Source: Haemonchus contortus (taxonomy: Eukaryota; Nematoda; Chromadorea; Rhabditida; Trichostrongylidae). Taken from it: a DNA stretch of 64,000 nt. Position 1 is the first letter of the stretch. Each line of letters opens with the position of its first letter. The notes under the pieces were generated by a model that searched no databases, was not told the origin of the DNA, and was given only the letters and a program-made list of their open reading frames with translations. The translations under genes were made by a program, and so were the position numbers. The stretch lies in contig LS997566.1 of NCBI GenBank assembly GCA_000469685.2, positions 8,538,491 through 8,602,490 on the forward strand, read 5' to 3'. Shown piece after piece: positions 1 to 10,937 of the stretch.

Positions 1-205
1 TACTCGGTTGCAGTGCCGAGTGCCTAGTTCTCCAAGCTGAGCACTTCCTGAGGATGGAAGGGGAGCAAATCTGAAAATTGTGCGCAGAGTGTGAAAGGGG
101 CCCTGCGCATCATTTCCAGATCAGCCTAAAGGAGTCTGAAGCACTTACATGAGGGCTGTGCGACTTGGGCTGCGGGCTTAGGTAAATCGCATGTTAGCGC
201 AGCAA

Positions 206-488
206 ACGCATAGTTAGGCGGGGGACGGTACGAACGTGCGTTCGAGGGTGAGCGCGGCAATTGCGCCGCGAAGTTCGTGATGATTTGTACGACTCTGACG
301 CCAGTTTTCGGGACACAAACTCGAAGTAGAGTAGTTAAGTAGAGTCAGGTGATTCTTCTAATCCACTCAACTCTAAGTTTGGGCCCCAATGATGGGCGCT
401 AACGTCATTCAAATCGTTACGAACTTCGCCGCGCAAGTTGCCGCGCGCATCGTGGGACGCACGTTCGTACACATACCCAGTTAAGCGT
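206..488. repeat. Inverted-repeat (MITE-like) element
   Basis: The left arm (about 206-287) and right arm (about 411-488) are imperfect reverse complements sharing GTACGAACGTGCGT and GCGCGGCAA...GCGCGGCGAAGTTCGT blocks. They are separated by about 120 bases of unrelated spacer. The arms are GC-rich in an AT-rich setting. There is no reading frame inside and I could not fix a target duplication, so the superfamily is unknown. Confidence 0.6.
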
Positions 489-1723
489 GAGGTTCTGTAG
501 TTGGCGTTGTACGTAATTACACGAGCGGCAGGGGTATTTTTATGTAATATCTTTTCTTTATCTTTAGATTCTCAACAGACAATACACTCCGTTCCTTGCA
601 TCGTTTGTCGTATTGATGTCCTTCTCGACCATAAACATGGCTTGTTGTCAGACCCTAAACCGTTTTTTTTAAAAACTTCTTATGACCATTTACTAATTCC
701 ACTATGCGAACTCACCATTTTTTTGTATTTGAGGCCACTTTTTTTCTCATTCTAATACAATAGAAAAAGATAGCTTCGAAAAAGTTTCTTGTGTACTTCT
801 TTAACATACTGCAGTTGTAAAAATAGGTATATTTTTTCATTTATGGCAACTTCATGCAAAAAATACTGATTTTTCGTTTAGTTGTTTGTGTCAATGAACT
901 GTTGGTATTCAAAATAGATTTAAATAGTGGAAAAATTTTAGAAGTTTCGTGTCTTTTTTTTGGTGGACAAAGTATTGATATCCTGTCCTGCAGTTCAGTG
1001 TTTGATCAGGCCTTTTTCCGAAATCAATGCTGTTGTCTATCGGTGTGCTCTGAGCTCGGTTTCAATTTGTTTACTTCCTTCTTCATCTTTGATCACTAAC
1101 GATAAGCACGGCGTCTAGATTCATGAATAGTTCTAGTTACGTTCTTTTATGTCATATCTGATCTTCCTATCGAAGTTTTGTGAATAATTATTCAAAAGAC
1201 CACTTTATAAATTCATTGATTTAAGATAAAATAATCGCTTCTGAGAAGTATTATGTGCTGAACTTAATTTTTGCGGTTCACCTTGAAGGCGAATGTTTCT
1301 CGGACCAACTTTCATTGTTATCAACCAATTGTTCCAGATTGATTGCAGGATCGACTTAAATCGTGCGGTCAGTTTCCTTCATGAGCCCTTTTAATTTAGT
1401 TTATTTTTTTATCATTGCTACAATGATAGTACAGGGACCTTAAAACCAACTCAATACACTTGATATCAAATTCAGTTGATGTTTCAATGGTATTCATTTC
1501 TCGCTCCATCCTCTATAGCACCTGTTTTTAGGACCTTTGCTTGTCTCCTCTTCGATGAGCGCAAGTCATCAAAGCCAAAGCAAAATATCTGAAAAGGGTA
1601 TGGTGTGGTCTTGTGCTTCGACACTTTTTTAAATTTCAGTAAATTTAAGGCTCATTAATAAAAAAAATTAAAAAAAGCTTTTTATTTCTATAAATATGGG
1701 GAGTTTGAAGAGCTTGGCGAATG
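489..1723. other. AT-rich stretch, no gene recognised
   Basis: Short reading frames occur here (for example 501-755 and 854-1099), but they are low-complexity and T-rich. I found no convincing splice-site pairs or family resemblance. Confidence 0.5.
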
Positions 1724-1727
1724 TTAA

Positions 1728-2259
1728 CACGTTGACGACAATGTCGGTCAATGGTGACCGACGGTACTGTAGTCAGCCAAATGAAGAAATTCTCAGGTTT
1801 TTTTTGTATCATATTTTACATTTACTTATTTACTTACTAACTTTAGCGTCGACCCATGATCCATCTAATTCTAAGGTCTTTATGGAAATATTAAGCATCG
1901 AGTCAGGAGTCATACATCATATCAGACAACAGTTAAAATTTGTACTCCTTCCGACAACTGGCGCCTTACCCCTAATCTTGTTCCCGCCAAACTTTTAAAT
2001 GCTTTCTATAAATGTTCACGATTTAAAGCCTCATACACCGAGATGGTCTACAAAACTCATGATTTTGGAGAATTCATCCAGATCCTGACAGGATACAAGT
2101 TTTTCCTTTGTTTCCAGGAGTTTTTACTTGTTTTACACAAATAGAATCTTAATTCTCATGAATACATCAAATTCAATAGCGGACTGTCCCGTGGGACGAT
2201 GTCCGCCAATGGTAACCGACGATTAGTCAGCGCCTTCAAACGGTCTCGTCGTCAACGTG
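1728..2259. mobile_element. TTAA-flanked MITE (piggyBac-type), copy 1
   Basis: A 532-bp element lies between TTAA duplications at 1724-1727 and 2260-2263. The termini are inverted repeats, CACGTTGACGAC at the left and the reverse complement of this at the right end. Just inside each end is a GTCGGT..ACCGAC-type partial palindrome (about 1746-1763 and 2201-2220). No transposase is encoded. TTAA duplication with short C-rich termini is characteristic of piggyBac-superfamily non-autonomous elements; the assignment is by inference. Confidence 0.75.
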
Positions 2260-2394
2260 TTAATGTTGACAATTGTCAGCCTTAAGAATCCTACTGATAT
2301 GATCCTATATAGCTGGGAATAGTACAAGGTAAGTAAAATGAATCTTATCAGAAGGATAGGATGGTTGGTGAATGTTCCCTACAATGATTGTTAA

Positions 2395-2907
2395 CCCATT
2401 GACGACCATGCAGTCCACATGTGGACTGCAGTTGTATATTTTATTTATCGCCACTTTTTAACGATCTTTCTTGTCGAAACATAAGATCAGGTCTAAGTTA
2501 AACTATATACTGTGTGGTCCCAAGAAATCTTCTAATTTTGCAATTAAAAGTTAATAACAATAAGCATAGACATCTTACATACTTATATTTTAGCCTTTGG
2601 TTTTCAGGGTATATCTACCTTCCGCACTAATTTAGACAGTTTTACACCACACCGGTGTTTTTTTGAAGAAACATGTGGTCCTTTAATGATTTCTTTTTCT
2701 GAAAAGAATTAGTGAATGAGGAACTTTTCCTCATCAGAATCCAACACTAGCTGACTAAAATTGAAGTGCCACCTACCATCATCGTTAGTCATATCCTAAA
2801 CTTGCGAACTCAGAAAAAATTAAACAACTTCCAGTTCAAAATTAAAGAAATTGGCCGTTTGGGACCATGCAGTCCACATGTGGACTGCAACGATGGTCGT
2901 CAATGGG
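2395..2907. mobile_element. TTAA-flanked MITE (piggyBac-type), copy 2
   Basis: A 513-bp element lies between TTAA duplications at 2391-2394 and 2908-2911. The inverted ends read CCCATTGACGACCATG at the left; the right end is the reverse complement with a small offset. Each arm carries the same perfect 20-bp palindrome, GCAGTCCACATGTGGACTGC (2410-2429 and 2870-2889). It shares the TTGACGAC terminal motif with the neighbouring element at 1728-2259 but has a different subterminal palindrome. Confidence 0.8.
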
Positions 2908-3247
2908 TTAATATTACTTCGGTTTTTGGAACTTCAGCTTTTATCGCTTTTATCACTGTTCTAACCCTTAGCAAAGGACCCATGGAGCACGAAATACCAT
3001 TTGAAGTCTTAAGCCTCCCAAAAACCAAGCCTATATTAATACTTCTTCGCTGAGAACATATGCCGACCATGCCATTTTTTAATGGATTCATTTACACTTA
3101 GCTAAGGACCCATGGCACTCAAAACAAAATACTCCATTAAATCAAATTGATTTGATGTAATTTGAAAATGAAATATAGAAAAGTGACTAATAGTGGTTTC
3201 AATACGAAGTTCTCCGATAAGTTGTTCCAATAGAAGACACTTTCATC

Positions 3248-3258
3248 TCTTACTTCAG
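3248..3258 (+). promoter_or_regulatory. Possible trans-splice acceptor
   Basis: CTCTTACTTCAG ends 16 bases before the RING-protein ATG. It fits the nematode 3' splice consensus and could receive a spliced leader. Inferred from sequence only. Confidence 0.35.
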
Positions 3259-3274
3259 TTGTTCCTTACTGGCG

Positions 3275-3979
3275 ATGTCTCGTTTGATGAATATCACAGC
3301 TTTTTTGGACAGTTATACTGATGGTACCCATGAAATCCTCGCTATTCCTATTGCGCTGTTATCAACGCTCTTGAAGTTAGTTGTAATACTTCTGAGAATT
3401 GCGACAGCTCCCGTGAGGGCGATTCAATTCATGGTACGAAATTACCCACTTTTGACAATAATACTCATTACTTCTTTTATTATTACGTATTCCATTGTGA
3501 AGCGAATAACACGACAATCTGTTGTAAGATATTTTTTGTACGTGTTTATACCATATTGTGTTTCTATTTTCTATACGATTTTTGGTCTCATATTTCCTCA
3601 GGTGCACACCATCTCTCGTGTAATTCGAGTTCTTCTACATCCCATTAGGTGGTTGTTGGGTATAGCTGAACAGGTAGATAGAAGAGCAAGACCGATTAGG
3701 CAGGTAGTTGAAGTATTCTCCCCAGGTGGAGAACGGCGTAGCGAAGCCGGATCAGTCCGTCGGCGATCAACCTCTTCTGTTATATCGTACGCTGAAAGGG
3801 CTAACAATGAAAGAATTCAGTGCTGTATTTGTCTGTATAGAGAGAAAACTATCTTGTTGCGGCCTTGTAACCATATTTGCCTTTGTAACACATGTTTCCA
3901 AGCTATCATGAACGAGGAAATATCGACATGCCCTATTTGTAGGACAGAGATCGAATCTCACATCGAGGTGTTTCTTTGA
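3275..3979 (+). CDS. Multi-span membrane RING-HC protein (RNF26-like design)
   Basis: Uninterrupted 234-aa frame starting at the first ATG after a TTCAG acceptor. Hydrophobic segments at about residues 21-45, 57-75 and 84-109 predict two to three or more membrane spans. The C-terminus holds a RING-HC finger: C183-x2-C186, C198-x-H200, C204-x2-C207 and C219-x2-C222. The H-x3-C spacing and the extra cysteine after the histidine resemble RNF26 and MUL1. RNF26 is likewise a membrane protein ending in a RING and is an ER E3 ubiquitin ligase, so an organelle-membrane E3 ligase is the likely role. The basic, serine-rich linker (about 135-176) would face the cytosol. The lack of introns is unusual for this genome and may mean a retrocopy, but there is no disabling change. 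The polyadenylation signal follows at 4070. RING identity is secure; orthology is not. Confidence 0.82.
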   Translation: MSRLMNITAFLDSYTDGTHEILAIPIALLSTLLKLVVILLRIATAPVRAIQFMVRNYPLLTIILITSFIITYSIVKRITRQSVVRYFLYVFIPYCVSIFYTIFGLIFPQVHTISRVIRVLLHPIRWLLGIAEQVDRRARPIRQVVEVFSPGGERRSEAGSVRRRSTSSVISYAERANNERIQCCICLYREKTILLRPCNHICLCNTCFQAIMNEEISTCPICRTEIESHIEVFL

Positions 3980-4069
3980 CGTTGACCAGTGCACTTTTCT
4001 CAGGTCTTCTACTTTGAGCTATGTTGTACAGAGAGTTGAATTTTTTCTTTGGCATTGTTCACTTCATTG

Positions 4070-4075
4070 AATAAA
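4070..4075 (+). terminator. Polyadenylation signal
   Basis: AATAAA lies 91 bases after the RING-protein stop codon and is followed by a T-rich tract. Confidence 0.6.
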
Positions 4076-4079
4076 GTCT

Positions 4080-6870
4080 TTACATTTTCAAAGATAGATT
4101 TGATGTGTGCATTTCAATGCGATTTGGTTTTCATGTTGTTTTTTGCCCCTTCAGGCAGTTCACATAAAAGGTCTTTTATTAGCTTTATCTGAACATTGTG
4201 GTTTGCTGGCGTAGGGCGCTAAACTGGGACACGTTTGACATCAGGCTGTACTTGAGCCTACTTTCGAGTTCTCGGTACTGATGTACGCCAATACCGAGTG
4301 TGTGCCGCAAAACCCTCGATTGTAGGCCGAATTCATTCATTGAATGTCGGGAAAGGAATCTGAGAATTTCCAGAATTTGTTGCAATCTAGTTATGTCGTT
4401 CGGTATCGAACAAGGAGACATGGTTTCACTGTTATCTAGTGTCCATCTGGCATGTCATGGAAGAGCGAACCATCACCCTTACCTTACCATCCGAAAATCA
4501 AGTAGTAGGAAATCAACATTGGTTTCCAGAACCATCTCTAACTGAATGTCAGGAGCACTAACGTTTGTCAGCTTTAGGGCTCCATGAAGCTCACTTTCTG
4601 TTTTTCCAACTAATCACTATCGTTAAAAAGATAATGTTCGATCTTTCAAAGTAACTAATTTCAGCATTTTTGAAAATTCACGTTCCTATTTTTCGGATGT
4701 ATATGCGTCCTAAGAATTACAGACAACGCATATTGTTTCTTCTGATTCATAAAGCCCTTTAAAATAAGTCCTACAAAGGTGAATCATAAGTAACTGGTAA
4801 ATATAGGTTAGTCGGTGTTAGCAAGAATTCCCATTACGCACAGTTTTGCAAAAAAGCCGAAGGGTTGTTGACTCCAAGTAGGCTTGGGTGAATTCGATGA
4901 TGAACTTGACCCAGTTTTAGGGTGAAGTGAGAAATTCGGCAAATAAATTGCAATTTGGCGAATTCAAACCAAAAACAGCGTCCGCTGCCAGTCTATTGAG
5001 GTCGCCGGCTTGCTCTATTAAATGGGGGTTCGGACTTTGCTTGCACTCATCATCCGTGTATGCGTTGAAAGGTCACCCGTGTAGTAACCTACTGATTAGT
5101 GCGATTCTAATGATCAAAAAAGTTGCTGTTCGAGATTAATGAGTCCTCCCAAAGTTTCCGATATGGTAACGGGCCAGAAGAGCAATGCAAAGTTGATCGA
5201 ATATTCTATCCGGGGAAGGCAATTGTTTTATGTAGAATCGTCTTCAGCATTTTCCACCAAAACTGTTTCAAGTTCCAAGTGCACAGGGCACCACTGCGAG
5301 GATACAGTGCTACAATCAGGTCCGGGCGAAAGACGGGCGCACGGCGTATTCCAGGATTTCCGTCAGAGGGTGGCCAAATGTATTATTAAGTGGAATCTAC
5401 TCAAGAAAATATCACTGTTAACATTAAAGCCGCGTAACTAGGTAGAAGAATAAAAGATGGTCATGCAGTCAGAGTACTCCATGCCTTGGTGTTCAGATCG
5501 ATTTCTCGAGGGGGGTTACCGATGACCAAGTCCGTCTCAGTATTTCTATCAATTACTAACAATAAGTGTGGATCGTCTACGGACTTGATTGCAATCTTTC
5601 CAGATTGTGATGAAGGATTCGAACTCGTGGATATGCTGCGAAATCCGACTTCTCCAAGATGAAGCTTTTTCCAAAATCTATGAGTAGCAACTTTAAGAAA
5701 GTCGTCTAAAGAGGTGAGCTCGATATCTAATAGAATATTGACGAAACTCAGCGGGAGTCGACAGAAAAGGTAAAATAGGATTTCGCTCTGTTTGAAAACA
5801 CATTCTGGCGATGATTGTACAATGTTCAAAGTTGGTCTCTCAACAAAGCTTTTACTATGCAAGCTCGAGGATGTAAGGCTTGATTGGTCCCTCGCTGTTA
5901 TCGTTGAAGATTCCCAGACCAATCATGGAGTAACACTCCCAGAGTCATTAGAGTTAGCACCACTGATGTGGAAATTTAACGTACCAAAAGGGCTAAAGAT
6001 AGCAGAGACCAAAAGAGCAGTCAGCAGGTAAACAGCACCTTTCTCACTCCCTGGTGCCCTAACCTTGCGGCTCGGAGTAATTACGATTCTTGGGATCTAG
6101 GAAAGTCCTACTGATTGAAACAACACTACGAAGCTATGGACATTACCAAACTTTCATAGTCCCATGTTGGCGAGTCACAGGAAACAAGAGTAAGAGGAAA
6201 GAGTCGAACGAGTTCATTTTCGAGGAAGTTTTCATCGCAAACTTGGAATGTGACGTCAGGTGCGTTACCTACGGATATTTGTGTTCAGCACGCTCGATTA
6301 ACATAAAGCTAATTTCCGGCAAAATTCCCTTTTCCACTGATTCTCCGTTGTTGGATTCTGTACAGCTGCATGTCTCCGAATCTCACAATCAAATTGTTTT
6401 CTCTTTCATGAGGCATCGCTCTCCTTTTCGAGCCTACTTTTATAATTTACTTGATAACTTCGTAGGTAAGACGAGGGCTCGCTTGTGGTTTGTTACCGTA
6501 ATGCCCTTTAGCCGATCTTGGACTTTGCGACCATCAGTCTGAGGGGTGATCCGTCATTAAAGTGCATCGTCGGTTTGCCTAGATGATGTCACAAAGAATC
6601 CATTTTGTCTCCATGGAATAAATCAACCTTCAGGTTTTTCATGTTGGATTGACCACCCGACATATCTTTTCTGCGTGTACCCCCCTTCGAAATTGGAACT
6701 TACGCTTTTTGTGGTTGTGCACTAGTTTCAGTCTGTTGTTAATAGTGAACGATCAAAATTGTTTACCTCTTTCTATAGAATTGAAAAAAACCTGTTTTTT
6801 GAGTCACACCCTACTAACACTTCTCAATATATAGTCGTTTGCTAAAGAACGCTGACTCCTTCCTGAAGGG
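4080..6870. other. No gene recognised
   Basis: Frames at 5139-5441 (+), 5461-5922 (-) and 6090-6542 (+) are 100-153 codons long. They lack recognisable motifs and are not joined by convincing splice sites. The 5461-5922 minus frame has the most protein-like composition and may be a remnant of something coding. Confidence 0.4.
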
Positions 6871-6873
6871 CCC

Positions 6874-6880
6874 TATAAAA
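6874..6880 (+). promoter_or_regulatory. TATA box of the four-exon gene
   Basis: TATAAAA lies 44 bases upstream of the chosen ATG at 6924. Transcription would start near 6905, just before the ATG. A TTTCAG acceptor at 6911-6916 offers an alternative spliced-leader 5' end. Confidence 0.5.
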
Positions 6881-6923
6881 GATCCCTCCAACGATGAATG
6901 CTGAATTGGCTTTCAGGTTCATA

Positions 6924-9900
6924 ATGCCAACACCATTCTCCTGTTTTCTATTCGGCTTTGGCTTTTGCCAACCTTTCCTTGATATGCCTGTGCCGGTACC
7001 AGTTATGGTACCCCAGGTCATGCCTGTCTATCTTCCATACCTGCCGTATACAAGCCAATTAATCAATTCGAACTTGCTGAAAACTAGCGACACCAAAAAA
7101 AAGCCTGTGGTCTACTACAAGGACATCAATAACAAGTAAGTTCATCCTTTTTTTGTTTTGTCATTTTGTTTGAGGAATGGGTTTTTGTTTCAAGGAAACG
7201 TCTGACTGATCGTCCCTCAAGGCCATGGTCCCTGAGATTGGGTACCCTTTTGTCTGCCTACAGTTGTCAAGTTTCACATTAATTTTTTCTGAAAAGGGTC
7301 TCTTCTATAGCTTAAAGTACTGTAGGGAGTAGCAAGAGCAGAGGGATTTTAACGTCCCGTGAACGTGTGATACAGTAATCCTCCAAGTGCATCATGACAT
7401 CACCATCCACCCAAGGGGCTTTGAAATCTGCTTGATATGCAAGCAGTATTTGATTCTTAGGCACACTACAGTAATATTGCTTGTACTGGCGGAGTTGGCC
7501 CTCCATTTCAATCGATGTAACTGTTCGGTATTTGAGATACGGTATGGTAAACCAGAATGCGTTGATGTAGTAATACAGGATACATAATTTAACAGAGTCC
7601 GATATTACCATTGATCCATGACTTTTTCACTCACCCATTTTATAGTTTCCCATCTTAGCGCCCTATTAAGAAAGTAGAACGATCGCAGGTGTAAACCAGA
7701 GCCTTACGAGATCTACTCGGGTATGACCTGGATATGACAGATTTTTCTGCAGCACTACTTATAATAGTGTTCCATGGACGATTTGCAACGGATTATTGTT
7801 AATCGTCACTTTGTCAAAACTTCCCCAAGGTGATTGGGAAATATTGAAAGCGTAGGACCTTCCTCTTCTTGAAGTATCAAATGAGGGCGTGCAATCCGGG
7901 AAGTCGTTATTGAATTACTGCACTATAGTTGACAAGGAAAAGATGTTGTTTAGAGTGGAAAAAATTCAAGGATAGGACCAAGTTCACAAATGGCCAATTT
8001 GGTGATTCCACAAGAGAATAGCATGTAAACAATGCTGATTCATCGACAGTATAGTTGCACTTTATCATACTTGATTTTTCAGACTTCCTGGCGGATATGG
8101 TAAAGGCAAAGTGTTCGAATATCATGGTCCCGGGCATGATGAATACATTCACAACTACGGTACCGTACAATCCTTCGGAAGTCCGGAAAGTGGTAGTTTT
8201 GGTACATCGCAAAGCAGTTCTTCGGGATTCTTCAAATCGTTCTCAGTAAGTCTTTCTGAAGTTACTAATTCCACAGGGACACTGCTTAACACTGAGCTCA
8301 AAATTATAATAGAAGCGTCGATGGTGGGAAGTGCACTACTGGGAAGAATGGCAAAAGAATTCAGTTAAGCCTGAAAATTAAAGCAGTCCATTAATAGTCA
8401 GATTTCGAAGCCCACAAATCTGGTAGTGCAGTAAACCGGTGTGTTGACCTGGCTTGAACGCATAGTTGCCATGTGATATTATAGGACCCTGAAATACCTA
8501 CTTGCCCCTGGTAATGGTATGCTTCCTTGAATTACTTCGTGTATACACTGGGTTGTTCGCGATTCTTCAGTGTCCTTTCCATTTCATCGTGTACGGTATC
8601 GCACATTATCACTGCACCTTACATACTGTTCTGTATTACTGATTCCGAGGGCTGCGAAACTGACTTACACAGTAACACGAAGAGCCACTGAGGCGCCTCC
8701 ATACACCCAACAGATATACAACGCAACGAAGATGTAGGCCCTGTGGAACCCACGGGTGGGCGTTGGGGGACTAGGGGTCTACTGAATCACACGTTCACGG
8801 GACGCTCAAATCCCTCCGATCGAAACCATCCTGTCCATAGGATAGGATGTTGTATTGTGCTCTTTCGATTTTCGCCATTCCCTCACTGAGAGGCGGTGGC
8901 TACGATTTGGTTGGAGACGAGGTGGTTTCGTAAGAGATAGTCTGATGTAAACCACGTAGGACTACGAAAAGATTTTGTCAGTCAAAATCACACACCTTGA
9001 AGGATCCTTGACCGGTCTCAAAAAGACAGCAAGTAAAACCATTTCACGAGAGGGTAGCAAACCTATAAGTGACCTGATTGGCTTTACGGGAAGATTTTAC
9101 CAGTATCAGCCCATTACTAATAAAATTCGCTTCCTCATTGATTTTACGGTAGAGGAAGTGCAACAATCCTTAGGTTGTGTTGGCTCCTTGAGATCACCGA
9201 AGAGCGGAGAATTTTTGAAGAGAATTCCACTTCCAATGCAAAATTTGAGACTCCAGCCACCAATTCCCTGTTAACCAGATTTGAATGTTCAGGGGAGAAT
9301 ATTTTTCAGCATTAATGCAGAAACCGATTTTGCTTTTAGTTTGGAAACGCTCCTTCAGTTTCAACTGGGGAGGCAAATACCAAACATGCGCCCATTCGCC
9401 CCAGCACGGACCACTCCGACGCTTCAAAAATGACCACTACAAGAAGATAAGCCTTACTGGTTAATTGAACTTTTTCACTTATCCTATGGTAAAAAGCTAA
9501 TCTATTGATGTGCGCCCTTCACGTTGATCCGCATATCAACTGTATTCATAAAACTTCATAGTTAGGGGTGTGTCGCATTGAAAATTGCTGGCAATTTTTT
9601 GCCAGAACGACCGAACTTGAGTTATTTGTCCTCATTTCGAATAATTTTTTAGACTTCCTACGACTCCGGATCTGATGGCAACGAAGAGACCCTCAACGAG
9701 CCCTTAGCTGCTGAGCCACGTCTAAAGACTGAGGAGGAGGTAAGGCGGAATGATCAATTTCTTCTCTATACATTTGGGATGCTTGTAAAGGCAATTTCTA
9801 AAATCATAACATGAAGAAAAATGATCTAGAATGGTATTTAACGGTTTTGATTGCCCATTATGGCGAAATTTTTTTGAACGGTACTCTGCACGGAGAATCA

Positions 9901-10519
9901 TGCATCAACTTTGCGCTCTCAGCGAAATTCGAGCCAGCAAGACAGTAAGCAAGGGAAAGAACTCATCCATATATTTATTGCCTCTACTTGTTCGTTGGAG
10001 TTTGCAGCCAACATCGAATAGGTGTATAGACTTTCGCAAGAAGGGCTACTGTTGCTGCAGAACAGAGCAGCACCTAGTGGCGAACCGAAACGGACCTAGT
10101 CTTACAGAACTACTCAGCGGTGCTAGTCAATTGGGTCATACCAAAACTAAGATTCCCTCCAGAAATCCCTTTCTCCATTATCTGCTTCAAAAAACACTTA
10201 CAAATGCATCAAGGGTAAAGGATGAAGCCTTTGGCATAACCAGACTCGTATATAGGATGCGCCCTGGCAACTGGCTTAGTCGGTATTCGAACCCTGGACC
10301 ATGCATGTGTGATGGTGCGCCCCTTGCCGCTACACCACTCTCCACCCTCCTGTTGCAATACACATAAAAAGCAATCGATTATGTAGGCCTGCAAGTATTA
10401 CATGAATTTTGATGTATTTATTCTAAAAAATTCAGAAAGGGTAAATTTATTGAAACCAGATTAATGGAGTTTGCTTGCAAACTTTATTTCAGGAGAAGGT
10501 CGTCGATCCTCCGAAGTAA
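6924..10519 (+). CDS. Small secreted-type protein, four exons, function unknown
   Basis: Exons 6924-7135, 8083-8245, 9653-9739 and 10493-10519 join in phase (introns of phase 2, 0 and 0) into a 162-aa protein. Donors are GTAAGT, GTAAGT and GTAAGG; acceptors are TTTTTCAG, TTTTTTAG and TATTTCAG. The N-terminus (MPTPFSCFLFGFGF) is hydrophobic and signal-like, followed by a proline/valine-rich stretch. The middle is rich in glycine, serine and tyrosine (GGYGKGKVFEYHGPGHDEY). The tail is acidic and ends EEEKVVDPPK. No enzyme or binding motif is visible. Composition and its place next to a collagen suggest a structural or secreted protein, but that is inference. The ATG at 6924 was chosen over 6894 because it lies downstream of both the predicted transcription start and the acceptor. 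AATAAA follows at 10679. Confidence 0.72.
10270..10350 (-). repeat. SINE head fragment in intron 3
   Basis: On the minus strand this has the tRNA-like A box (GGTGTAGCGGCAAGGGGCGC) and B box (GGGTTCGAATACC) of the dispersed SINE described at 58543-58846. The body is missing. Confidence 0.6.
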
Positions 10520-10678
10520 ACATCCACTCGCCAACGACAGCTTCTAGCCAGTTCTCCGTGTATCTATTGAAATGTTTACAAATTAATACTAAACAGAATA
10601 ACGCTAAATAAGCCTATGTATCCAGCCGTTACTCCGATTTACTTACATTTGAATTATCGGCATTTGTGATCTGTTTGG

Positions 10679-10684
10679 AATAAA
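10679..10684 (+). terminator. Polyadenylation signal
   Basis: AATAAA lies about 160 bases after the stop of the four-exon secreted-type gene and 250 bases before the collagen start. Confidence 0.5.
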
Positions 10685-10937
10685 TCTGATTTCTTGTATG
10701 TGTTTATTCAAATGCTCCTGTGTAGCAAAGGTTAACAAAGGTAGTCTGTGTTAACAAAAAGCGAAACTGCGAAACCTCCATCGTATTTGTTAACGAGCGC
10801 GTAAAATCGAAAGTAATCTGATAAGACCCATAGAAACTGTCAACGGACCGAAATACTATGTAGACAACAAGTGCAATGTGACCTTCAAAATTAGCATAAG
10901 ACGATGATACCCATAGTAGCACAAGGCAGTTAGCAGT

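Noticed and set aside
2766..3053. 95-codon frame as a gene
   Set aside because: It starts inside a MITE and runs across its TTAA boundary.
10262..10345. tRNA genes suggested by GGTTCGAATCC boxes here and at about a dozen other places
   Set aside because: The matches belong to SINE heads; no complete cloverleaf with acceptor stem was found.
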